Below are positions 23,899 through 31,424 of a DNA stretch of 58,984 bases, piece by piece. The stretch spans positions 1-58,984 of the forward strand of contig DLHS01000002.1 in assembly GCA_002483345.1 (NCBI GenBank). Direction: 5' to 3'. The notes below the pieces were generated by a model that was given only the letters and a program-made list of their open reading frames with translations, was not told the DNA's origin and ran no database searches. Within the stretch, counting starts at the first letter, position 1, and each line of letters begins with the position of its first letter. Made by a program: the position numbers and the translations under genes. Origin of the DNA: Bacteroidetes bacterium UBA7662. GTDB taxonomy: Bacteria; Bacteroidota; Bacteroidia; UBA7662.

Positions 23899-24288
23899 TC
23901 AACCGGGAATCTCTTCCACCAACAGCAACTGACCTTTTTTGTCATAATAGGTGCAAGTCATTTGCTCCAGACAAACCGCCCATTTATGAATGCCCATCCC
24001 GGCACATTGGTTGCAGAAAGTAAGATAGTCGGTTTGACCGGCCTGATGCGCTTTCAGGGCCTGCCTGAACTGCTTCGCATCGCTTTGATCAGCAATGGGC
24101 AGCAGGTCATACTTTGGCGGTGAAACAGTCTGATACCCTTTGGCCCCCGAATAATCTGTATGCCCGTCCGATACAAAGGTTTCGTAATAGGTAACCCCCA
24201 GAGCTTTGATCTCCCGGATGTAGGCAGGGAAATCTGCGCCTGACTTTACTTTTGAATGGGCGAGTTTGATTTGTGCTACTGTAAACAT
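23899..24288 (-). CDS. DUF1398 domain-containing protein (YbcV-like)
   Basis: A 129-residue cytoplasmic protein of the DUF1398 type. The marks are AHSKVKSGADFPAYIREIKALGVTYYETFVSDGHTDYSG, FRQALKAHQAGQTDYLTFC and GIHKWAVCLEQMTCTYYD. E. coli YbcV is a relative with no assigned role. The start at 24288 (MFTVAQIKLAHSK) matches the family start; an in-frame ATG at 24321 adds eleven residues. Confidence 0.83.
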   Translation of the reverse strand: MFTVAQIKLAHSKVKSGADFPAYIREIKALGVTYYETFVSDGHTDYSGAKGYQTVSPPKYDLLPIADQSDAKQFRQALKAHQAGQTDYLTFCNQCAGMGIHKWAVCLEQMTCTYYDKKGQLLLVEEIPG

Positions 24289-24378
24289 GAATTTTTGTTT
24301 TGAATCGTTGAAATGGTTCATCCATTTCCCTGATGCAAAACTCCGGAACCGACCCGGCGTGGAATTGTAAAAAATCGT

Positions 24379-25146
24379 TTATTCCGGCGAACGTCTGAAG
24401 TGCTCCGGTGTGTCGCCCGTAAACTGCCTGAAATCGTGAATAAAATGCGCCTGATCAAAAAAATCGTTTTCGTAGCAGATCTCCGTCAGGGATTTGGTGC
24501 TGCCCAGACTGTCAAGCACGGCATTAAACCGGATGATGGACGCGAATTTTTTGGGACTGGTACCGACCACTTTCCGGAATCTTTTTTCAAAGGGGCTCTG
24601 ACTCAGATAAAGTTTTTCGAGCAGATCTTTTATCCGGATGGTGCCTTTCGAGTCATAAATCAGCCTCACCGCTTCGAGAATCAGCCGGTCGTGCTGCATT
24701 TCCTTCAACTGGGAAAGTAAAAACCGCTCGACGAGCTGAATGCGCAGCAAATCGGTTTTGGCCAGGTATAGTTTTTCTTCTGTTTCACGCACTTTGTCCG
24801 GATCAAAGAGCTGATCCAGTGAAATGCTCTGGTTGAATAATTCATGAACCGGATGGGCCTGAAAATGCGCTAAACCGGTTTCGCTGAAATAGACCAGTAT
24901 GGTCCCGATATCAGCCGAATTTTTGAAGATTTTGTAATGGTCCGTCAGGCCGGTAATGCCGGAGGGGGTGAGCCCGATATCCTTTTCTTCCCGGACAACA
25001 GACAGCCGCCCTTTGTATTGAAAGCCGATAACGAGACTGGCCCCCGGGAATACTTTGTACTGACCCTCCAGCGTGTGCTCCGAAACCACATACTGTCTGA
25101 TGTAGGGTTGAAGGGGAGGGGAGGGTATGAATTTATCAAATCGCAT
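24379..25146 (-). CDS. AraC-family transcriptional regulator
   Basis: A 255-residue regulator. The N-terminal part (about 1-150, from RFDKFIPSPPLQPYIRQYVV) resembles the DUF6597/cupin-like sensor domain of Bacteroidota AraC proteins. The C-terminal 100 residues hold two HTH motifs (IRIKDLLEKLYLSQSPFEKRF and TEICYENDFFDQAHFIHDFR), ending FTGDTPEHFRRSPE. Ligand and target are unknown; neighbouring small DUF genes or the divergently placed racemase are possible targets. I chose the ATG at 25146 over 25170. Confidence 0.87.
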   Translation of the reverse strand: MRFDKFIPSPPLQPYIRQYVVSEHTLEGQYKVFPGASLVIGFQYKGRLSVVREEKDIGLTPSGITGLTDHYKIFKNSADIGTILVYFSETGLAHFQAHPVHELFNQSISLDQLFDPDKVRETEEKLYLAKTDLLRIQLVERFLLSQLKEMQHDRLILEAVRLIYDSKGTIRIKDLLEKLYLSQSPFEKRFRKVVGTSPKKFASIIRFNAVLDSLGSTKSLTEICYENDFFDQAHFIHDFRQFTGDTPEHFRRSPE

Positions 25147-25184
25147 GGGATGGCCAGCACCTGCAATCAATTTTACACATTGAT

Positions 25185-25880
25185 TTAAACAGGATTTTTG
25201 ATGTTTAATGCAAAATTGATTATACTTTCAACGTGAATTTTAGTTGTGTCGAACACGGGTAATTTAAAATCTTTTTGTTCAATTAACATAGGTATTTCTG
25301 TACAACCTAAAATAATTCCTTCAGCGCCTCTTTCAATTAATTCATGGGCATATCCGATAAATTTTTTCTTCGATTCTATATTGATATATCCTTTTCCAAG
25401 TTCGTTTTTGACGATATTTTGTATTTCTTCTATGTCTCTTTTTTCTGAAGGAATAATAGTCTCAATGTTATATTCTTGCAGTTTTTTTCTGTAAAAGTCC
25501 ATTTCCATTGTAAACTTTGTACCTAACAATCCTACCTTATTCAATTTTGCTTTTTTTATTTCTATTGCAGTAGCTTCTGCAATATGAATAATTGGAATGT
25601 CAATTCTGGATTGAATTTCGTCAGCAAATAAGTGTGCTGTATTGGCACACAGAACTATAGCGTCTACATTGCCAGATACAAGGTTTTTACAGGCATCGAA
25701 AATCAGGTCAAAAGAATTTATCCAGCCTTTGTCTTGAATATCCGAAAAGTTTAGTGAATAGATTATACATTCCGCTGAGTTTAAACCGCCAAGTTTTTCA
25801 TTGATTCCTTTATTGAGGTATTTATAATAATCCAATGTTGATGCCCAACTAATTCCTCCTACAAGTCCGATTTTTTTCAT
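25185..25880 (-). CDS. Aspartate/glutamate racemase family protein
   Basis: A 231-residue amino-acid racemase of the Asp/Glu/hydantoin family. It has the start GLVGGISWASTLDYY, the first catalytic cysteine in VLCANTAHLF and the second in ILGCTEIPML. It may racemise aspartate or glutamate, but this broad group also includes enzymes for other amino acids. The gene is visibly richer in A and T than everything around it, including third codon positions, which suggests acquisition from another lineage. No phage or transposon marks are seen at its edges. Confidence 0.87.
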   Translation of the reverse strand: MKKIGLVGGISWASTLDYYKYLNKGINEKLGGLNSAECIIYSLNFSDIQDKGWINSFDLIFDACKNLVSGNVDAIVLCANTAHLFADEIQSRIDIPIIHIAEATAIEIKKAKLNKVGLLGTKFTMEMDFYRKKLQEYNIETIIPSEKRDIEEIQNIVKNELGKGYINIESKKKFIGYAHELIERGAEGIILGCTEIPMLIEQKDFKLPVFDTTKIHVESIINFALNIKNPV

Positions 25881-25964
25881 TTTTTAATATTCAGTGCAAT
25901 AATCCTGATATGAAGCGTCAAGATATTAAACTTTCCGCCCTTACGAAAGGGACGGCTTCCGGAG

Positions 25965-26387
25965 TTATTCAGTCCTTTTTAACCCGGCGGCTATGCCCCT
26001 TTTAAGCAGATCACCAAAGCCATCCGGCGCGAGAAAAGGGGTGAAGGAAAGGGCCAGTTGGTAGTTTTTCCTGGCATTTTGTGGATCTCCCAGGTCTTCA
26101 TGGCATTTTCCGATATTGAGATACAGCGAAGGATAGGTGGCTTTTATCTCCTCACCGGCTATTTGCAGCGCGAAATCCAGGGCTGTGGTGTCCCACTTTA
26201 ATTTTGCTGCCGTATCGGGCTGGTGCCGGGCCACATAATGTGCGGCGATGAACTTCTCCTGCGCGTTGGCTGCTTTTTGCCAGGCTTCCTGAAACAGCTG
26301 CGCGGCTTCTTCCGGCTTGCCTTCACCTTCCAGCAGCATGCCGTTTCCGCAAAGCTGTACAATAGGGTTTTCGGGATCAAATTCCAT
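25965..26387 (-). CDS. Tetratricopeptide-repeat protein
   Basis: A 140-residue cytoplasmic protein with about three TPR-like helix pairs: PIVQLCGNGMLLEGEGKPEEAAQLFQEAW, FIAAHYVARHQ and YPSLYLNIGKCHEDLGDPQNARKNYQLAL. There is no signal peptide or catalytic motif, so it probably mediates protein contacts. It follows the DUF1569 gene after six bases and is likely co-transcribed. Confidence 0.8.
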   Translation of the reverse strand: MEFDPENPIVQLCGNGMLLEGEGKPEEAAQLFQEAWQKAANAQEKFIAAHYVARHQPDTAAKLKWDTTALDFALQIAGEEIKATYPSLYLNIGKCHEDLGDPQNARKNYQLALSFTPFLAPDGFGDLLKRGIAAGLKRTE

Positions 26388-26393
26388 TTCGAA

Positions 26394-26846
26394 TCATTTG
26401 CCAAACTGACGCAGGTGGTGGTCGGTATGTTTGTAGGCCAGCACCCCGATTTGTTCCAGGGTCATCTTGCCGAAAAAATCATGGATAAAACCAGGGTTCG
26501 AGTAGCCGGCATAACCTTCAATCAGCCGGACCCAGTTTGTCTTCAGCTGTGTCAGGTCGCCATCCTTTTCTTTGATAACCAGGAAAGAGCTGGTAGGTAC
26601 ATTTTTGTCAAACGGGCCGTCATCCTTTATCATCCGCCGGAGCGCTATTTTGCCAAAGAGGTAACCTATAAATTCCTGCTTGTACCGGGGATTTTTTTGG
26701 CCCAGTACCCATTCATCCCACAGGGAACAATGCCGTATCATTTGGAATACGTTCATTTTACCCCATTGCGCAGCATCGCCGGCATCGAGGGTTTTGATCC
26801 GGTCGATTAATTCCTGTCGTTGGGTTTCTTCAAAGATGGACTTCAT
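26394..26846 (-). CDS. DUF1569 domain-containing protein (DinB-like fold)
   Basis: A 150-residue helical protein of the DUF1569 type, related to the DinB/YfiT superfamily. It has WGKMNVFQMIRHCSLWDEWVLG early, and FGKMTLEQIGVLAYKHTDHHLRQFG at the end. The His residues in IRHC and TDHHLRQF are placed like the metal ligands of DinB-like proteins. Thiol transfer is known for some relatives; the activity here is unknown. Confidence 0.85.
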   Translation of the reverse strand: MKSIFEETQRQELIDRIKTLDAGDAAQWGKMNVFQMIRHCSLWDEWVLGQKNPRYKQEFIGYLFGKIALRRMIKDDGPFDKNVPTSSFLVIKEKDGDLTQLKTNWVRLIEGYAGYSNPGFIHDFFGKMTLEQIGVLAYKHTDHHLRQFGK

Positions 26847-26898
26847 GAGGCCTTATTTTGATGCGCTTAAATTACATTTTGACGGGCAAATGATACTG

Positions 26899-27459
26899 CT
26901 AAGGTTTTCTCGTCAGTTTGTATTGCATGGTTTTTCTTTCCGGCTCAGCCCCCTCCTGATCGAAATTTTCGATCAGGAAATGATTCTTATCGGTAAAAGT
27001 CAGCTGCTGCCGTACGTTGATCTGACCCCTCGATACGGGATTTGTAAGTGTTCCTTTCAGCTGCGCTACTTTCGTCTGCTCATTCCAGATACCACTCAGC
27101 GCCAAAGTTCCGGTCCCTATATTGGTGAGGGTGGTCAGGGCGAAGTGCTGATCAATGGTGTTGTAGCCAAGGGTTGTCACCGCCTGATAATCCATGTCCA
27201 TCAGCTTGCCCGCCTGCTTCATCTCCAGAAATCTGCCCCCGAGTATCATGCTGTTCGTGCTGCCGATTTTCATCACTACCGGTTCTTGCCCGGGCGCCAT
27301 CCACAGGGTGATCTCCAGCTCGAAATTACCGGTATAGCCTGCAAGCAGTTGGTGGACAACGGCAGGGGTCATGTAAACCGACCAGGGGTCATCCGCCTGC
27401 CCAAGGGCGGTAAAACCAGTGGTCAGCAGGGTTAGCAGCAGCAGGAAATTTTTCATCAT
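26899..27459 (-). CDS. Secreted DUF1579-type protein
   Basis: An exported protein of 186 residues with a signal peptide (MMKNFLLLLTLLTTGFTALGQ). The mature part carries MTPAVVHQLLAGYTGNFELEI, ILGGRFLEMKQAGKLMDMDYQ, TLGYNTIDQHFALTTLTNIGTG and a C-terminal TDKNHFLIENF. This fits DUF1579, a lipocalin-like beta family of unknown function. I chose the double ATG at 27459; a longer reading frame to 27579 has no signal-peptide character. Confidence 0.8.
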   Translation of the reverse strand: MMKNFLLLLTLLTTGFTALGQADDPWSVYMTPAVVHQLLAGYTGNFELEITLWMAPGQEPVVMKIGSTNSMILGGRFLEMKQAGKLMDMDYQAVTTLGYNTIDQHFALTTLTNIGTGTLALSGIWNEQTKVAQLKGTLTNPVSRGQINVRQQLTFTDKNHFLIENFDQEGAEPERKTMQYKLTRKP

Positions 27460-27573
27460 AAACCTTTTGAGGTGCTCTGTATTCCGGAAGTAAGCGTTGG
27501 AATTTTCAGGTGAGATTCCGGAAACAGAGAACACTAAGCTAATAAAAACGACTGTTTTTGACGCCCGCTTAAA

Positions 27574-27604
27574 AAACAAAGCCCCACGGAGCGGGGCTTT
27601 GTTT
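27574..27604 (-). terminator. Intrinsic terminator of the carbonic anhydrase-bestrophin operon
   Basis: AAACAAAGCCCC (27574-27585) and GGGGCTTTGTTT (27593-27604) pair perfectly. On the minus strand the hairpin is followed by a run of T residues. It lies 30 bases past the carbonic anhydrase stop. Confidence 0.88.
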
Positions 27605-27633
27605 GCGGACCTGATAGCAGCTGTTTTTAGCCT

Positions 27634-28278
27634 TTACAGGGCCGGATGCATGGTTTCCGGGTAAAAATGGACAACACCGGTAGTAATATCATGCGTACCG
27701 CCTACGATGCCAATCTGACCGCTTTCGACCATTTCTTTCAGTATAGGACTGCGCTCCATGATGGACCTGACCGTGCGCTTAACATTGATGGTCGACACAT
27801 TTTCTACAAAAACCGGATTGTTGGAATTCCGGTTTTCCCTTGTTGCTGTTTCATCCTCTACTGCGGGCCGGATTTTGGTGAGCAGCGCGGTGAGATTGCC
27901 CATTTCCACATGGTCGCAGGCTCCTTTCACAGCGCCACATTTGGTATGCCCCAGCACCACGATGATTTTGGAACCGGCAACCTTACAGCCAAATTCCATG
28001 CTGCCCAGAATGTCTTCATTGAGGATGTTACCGGCAATACGTACACTGAAAATATCTCCCAGCCCCTGGTCGAAGATGAGTTCCGCGGAGGTACGGCTGT
28101 CGATACAACTCAGGATGACTGCAAACGGATGCTGTCCGTCGGAGGTTTCGTTGGCCTGTTGCAGCAGATTACGGTTGATTTTCAGATTGTTCACAAAACG
28201 TTTGTTCCCTTCTTTCAGCAATTCCAGCGCTTTGGCCGGGGTAATGGCTGCCTGCATTTCTTTGGTGAGTGTTTTCAT
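27634..28278 (-). CDS. Beta-class carbonic anhydrase
   Basis: A 214-residue cytoplasmic enzyme that interconverts CO2 and bicarbonate. The beta-class zinc ligands and dyad are visible: Cys58-Ile-Asp60-Ser-Arg62 (CIDSR), His111 and Cys114 (GHTKCGAVKGAC). No signal peptide is present. The gene follows a bestrophin-family membrane channel after eleven bases, which suggests coupled bicarbonate or anion movement and CO2 hydration. A strong terminator closes the pair. Confidence 0.93.
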   Translation of the reverse strand: MKTLTKEMQAAITPAKALELLKEGNKRFVNNLKINRNLLQQANETSDGQHPFAVILSCIDSRTSAELIFDQGLGDIFSVRIAGNILNEDILGSMEFGCKVAGSKIIVVLGHTKCGAVKGACDHVEMGNLTALLTKIRPAVEDETATRENRNSNNPVFVENVSTINVKRTVRSIMERSPILKEMVESGQIGIVGGTHDITTGVVHFYPETMHPAL

Positions 28279-28289
28279 CGTTTGATTGT

Positions 28290-29183
28290 TTAGGACAAAT
28301 AAAAGTTATGGGATTGAAGTGGTTGCGGTACGTCGGTTGTTTTCAGCAATTGCTTCAGATTGATTTCAATGGTTATGGCAATGGCCGTCATGGCTGTATC
28401 AGTAGGTTTGTTTTCAAAAGGGTCCTGCATGTGGGTGGCCGATTTTTCGAGCAGGAAAAAGGCGGCGGCAATCACAAGCAACAGGGGGATTTCAAAGTAT
28501 CCGGCCACGTCCTGCAGGGCGATGGAAAGGGTAACTACAAACAGGTAGATGATGGCATGCAGAAACAGGCGGTAGGTAACCGGAAAGACGGTGGTTTTAA
28601 TTCTCTCGGCCCTGCCCTGCGCATCGCAAAGCCTTACCAGGGTGTCGTCTAACTGTATCAGCGAGAAAGCATCGAGCTGGTTGTTTTGCCGGAGTTCCCG
28701 CAGATCACGGGTATGCTGCTGCAGGAGTGCCAGGGGCTTGTTGTGGTGGAGCTTCAGCTCTTCCAGTTCTGCTGCCGACAAATAGCCCTCAAGCTTTTCA
28801 AGCGGATCCAGGCCACGGAGGGCACGACCCAGGGCATAACACCAGGCCATTTGCCGGTAGGCCATCCGCCTGACCGTTTCTTCGCTGCCGCTGCCGGTCA
28901 GCGTCTGTAACTGCAGAACCAGACTCCGCGAGTCGTTTACAATACTGCCCCATATTTTCCGGGCTTCCCACCAGCGGTCGTACGACTGATTTAATTTGAA
29001 GGAGAGCAGGATGGAGATGGCGGTACCGATAAAAGCCGGGATAGTCAGCGGCATCTCCGGGAGCAAGGCCTGATACCTGGCCGTGATAAAAAGCACGAAA
29101 AGGGAGGCTAAAAGGACGTAAACAAGGTCGTATTTAACCTTATTCAGGATGTAAGACAGCGGAATACGTTTGTTCAGTAACAT
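28290..29183 (-). CDS. Bestrophin-family membrane channel (YneE/RFP-TM)
   Basis: A 297-residue inner-membrane protein. The N-terminal signature LSYILNKVKYDLVYVLLASLFVL and the strongly conserved FIGTAISILLSFKLNQSYDRWWEARKIWG identify the bestrophin (UPF0187) family. Helices fall at about 17-40, 45-65, 205-225 and 230-250. Bacterial bestrophins form pentameric ion channels; some are cation-selective and others pass anions. The adjacent carbonic anhydrase gene favours bicarbonate here, as an inference. Confidence 0.9.
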   Translation of the reverse strand: MLLNKRIPLSYILNKVKYDLVYVLLASLFVLFITARYQALLPEMPLTIPAFIGTAISILLSFKLNQSYDRWWEARKIWGSIVNDSRSLVLQLQTLTGSGSEETVRRMAYRQMAWCYALGRALRGLDPLEKLEGYLSAAELEELKLHHNKPLALLQQHTRDLRELRQNNQLDAFSLIQLDDTLVRLCDAQGRAERIKTTVFPVTYRLFLHAIIYLFVVTLSIALQDVAGYFEIPLLLVIAAAFFLLEKSATHMQDPFENKPTDTAMTAIAITIEINLKQLLKTTDVPQPLQSHNFYLS

Positions 29184-29205
29184 GGTTGTAACTTAAACTC
29201 ACTGA

Positions 29206-29244
29206 CAAAGATAGAAACAGTTTCTTAAATGATAGTAATACTAT
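29206..29244. promoter_or_regulatory. Divergent control region: bestrophin -7 element and 13-bp palindrome
   Basis: On the minus strand TATCTTTG (29213-29206) is a consensus -7 element that would start RNA about 16 bases before the bestrophin ATG. Upstream, ATAGTA-A-TACTAT (29232-29244) is a perfect palindrome near the -33 position. It is the best candidate operator for the divergent TetR protein. The TetR promoter itself is not clear. Confidence 0.55.
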
Positions 29245-29309
29245 TAATTTTAGTTGTAAAATTATTTTAGCTTTACATTGCTTTTGGCAGAAGTTAATCC
29301 AGCCCTTTG

Positions 29310-29999
29310 ATGAAGCTGCAGTTACAGATAAAAATGAATGAGGCACTGTTCCTGCGTGACCCTGAAAGTTCGGCCCTTGGAAAGAACATTCTGAGTCACG
29401 GTATACAGCTTATTTACAAGCACGGTTTTGAGGCTTTTACCTTCAAAAAACTGGCCGAAGACATCGGTACGACCGAAGCCGGCATTTACCGCTATTTCGA
29501 AAATAAACACAAACTGCTCGTATACCTCACCGCCTGGTACTGGGGCTGGCTGGAGTTTCAGATCAGTTTCCAGACCAACAACATTGACGATCCGGCTGTT
29601 AAGCTGAAAAAAGTAATCAGGTTGCTGGCCATGGCTGTTGAAGACGATGAACAGACCAGCTACATCAATGAAAGTCTGTTACACCAGATTATCATTTCGG
29701 AAGGGTCCAAGGCTTATCTCACCAAACAGGTGGGAGAGGACAACAAGCAACAGTTTTTCAAACCTTACAAAGACTTGTGCGCCGTCATCGGGCAGATCAT
29801 TTCCGACTGCAATCCGGTTTATAAATATCCCAGGTCGCTGGCATCCACGATTGTGGAGATGGCTCATTTTCAGAATTTCTTCATGTACAACCTGCCTTCT
29901 CTCACGGATTTTGGCAAAAAAAAGGAAGAAACGGAAATCATCTCCTTCCTGAATCACCTCGTTTTTTCAAGCCTGGAGATAAAGCAGGAGCACGGCTGA
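29310..29999 (+). CDS. TetR-family transcriptional regulator
   Basis: A 229-residue regulator with an N-terminal HTH (about 25-70: ILSHGIQLIYKHGFEAFTFKKLAEDIGTTEAGIYRYFENKHKLL) and a C-terminal ligand domain with no recognised ligand. It is transcribed away from the bestrophin-carbonic anhydrase operon, the usual arrangement for a local repressor. The start could be the ATG at 29310 or at 29334; the HTH is complete in both. Confidence 0.88.
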   Translation: MKLQLQIKMNEALFLRDPESSALGKNILSHGIQLIYKHGFEAFTFKKLAEDIGTTEAGIYRYFENKHKLLVYLTAWYWGWLEFQISFQTNNIDDPAVKLKKVIRLLAMAVEDDEQTSYINESLLHQIIISEGSKAYLTKQVGEDNKQQFFKPYKDLCAVIGQIISDCNPVYKYPRSLASTIVEMAHFQNFFMYNLPSLTDFGKKKEETEIISFLNHLVFSSLEIKQEHG

Positions 30000-30024
30000 A
30001 CGTGGACGGTTTGCCCGGTCACAT

Positions 30025-31206
30025 TTACCTTTTCAGCTCATAGGGAAGATAATTTTCCCAGCGCCAGGGAGTAAAGGTATCCCCGATTGCATAGGCAAGC
30101 AGTTCCTTGAAGATGCTTTCACCATTGTCGTTGTTGGTCATGACAATCAGGGCAATTTGTTGGTCCGGGAAGCAGATGGAATAATGCCCCCAGCCATCAT
30201 CATGCCCCTCCTTGAAATAGGCCCTCCCGTAAGGGGTCTGGAAAACACCTACCCCTAATCCGTAACCCAGCAGGATGGTATCATTGTCGGAAACATCTAC
30301 TGCCGCCAACGGTCCGAACTGACTTCCGGAACGGATACGGATTTGCAGGGATGTCATCTCCTGCATACTTTTGGCTGTTAACAGCCTGCCCTGGATAAAG
30401 GCCTGGTAAAATGTCACATAATCGTCCAGAGTAGTACTCATAGAGCCACCGGCACTGGCTTCGTTCCATTTCATCAGTTCATAGGGTTCATTGGCAGCAT
30501 TGTGGCCATAACAAATGGCGGTGTCGAATCGGGCCTGCCAGATCTGGCTTGTCTGACGCATGCCCAGTGGTTTGAAGATTTTTTCTTGTGAAAGGGTCTC
30601 ATAATCTTTACCCGTGATTTGTTCCAGTACAAATTGCAGCAGATAGAGGCCCTCCCCGGAGTAACTGTACCGGCTACCCGGATCAAAACGGAATTTCAGC
30701 TTTTTATCAGCCTCCAGCCAACGCCAGTTAGGGAAACCGGTGGTGTGGGTAAGGCACATCCGGGCGGTGATTTTTTCGTAACGAGGGTCGTTTTTGAGGT
30801 CGTGATACCCCCGTCTCCACCCCTTGATTTTATAAGCAGGAAGGGGTTTTTTCAGATATTCAACCAGGGGTTTGTCGAGTTCAAGCACACCTTCCTCCAC
30901 ATACTGCAGGGCTATACAGGCAAATACCATTTTGGCAAATGAAGCGGCATACAGCACTGAATGTGACTGCAAGGCTTTTTTATCCGGAACCCCGGCGAGT
31001 CCGAAGGTCTGTTTGAAAACTGCCTCGTTTTCGTTGAAAACTGCCAGCGCAACACCTGAAACGTTGGCTTTTTGCATCAGGTCCTGAACCTTCAGCGTCA
31101 GGCTATCGGCCGGGTAACGACTTCCGTCGGTCTTCCGGATATGCTGGCCTTCAGAGCTTGCCCAACATAAAAGCAACGAAAGCAGGGAGAAAAAAAGCTG
31201 TTTCAT
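30025..31206 (-). CDS. Secreted serine hydrolase of the class C beta-lactamase family
   Basis: A 393-residue exported protein with a signal peptide (about 1-20, ending SSEGQ). It is of the beta-lactamase/D-aminopeptidase (AmpC-like) fold. The SxxK pair is Ser89-Phe-Ala-Lys92 (YAASFAKM); YSYSGEGLYLLQ provides the YxG/YxN tyrosine; and HDDGWGHYS stands where the KTG/HxG motif belongs. Most Bacteroidota members are peptidases or esterases rather than antibiotic-destroying enzymes. The ATG at 31206 begins the signal peptide. Confidence 0.87.
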   Translation of the reverse strand: MKQLFFSLLSLLLCWASSEGQHIRKTDGSRYPADSLTLKVQDLMQKANVSGVALAVFNENEAVFKQTFGLAGVPDKKALQSHSVLYAASFAKMVFACIALQYVEEGVLELDKPLVEYLKKPLPAYKIKGWRRGYHDLKNDPRYEKITARMCLTHTTGFPNWRWLEADKKLKFRFDPGSRYSYSGEGLYLLQFVLEQITGKDYETLSQEKIFKPLGMRQTSQIWQARFDTAICYGHNAANEPYELMKWNEASAGGSMSTTLDDYVTFYQAFIQGRLLTAKSMQEMTSLQIRIRSGSQFGPLAAVDVSDNDTILLGYGLGVGVFQTPYGRAYFKEGHDDGWGHYSICFPDQQIALIVMTNNDNGESIFKELLAYAIGDTFTPWRWENYLPYELKR

Positions 31207-31424
31207 CGGCAAATAGTTTAGACAGCTCAAATTATCGATTTTCAGTCTATTTTTTTGGCCTGAAAGTTAGTCTGTGGAGGCAGGAGCAGTTGTTTCCTGT
31301 ATGCAAAATAAACAGGCGTTTGTTGGTTCAGGACTGACCTGGGAGCAGGGCGGAGTTTTTTATTTTTCGACACTGTGTTATTATTACAGGATAATAGCTC
31401 TTACCCCAACCTAATCACTACCCC

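Noticed and set aside
30025..31206. Serine hydrolase considered as an antibiotic beta-lactamase
   Set aside because: The SxxK is present but the KTG box is replaced by an HDDGWGHY-type motif and the YxN motif is changed, as in peptidase/esterase relatives.
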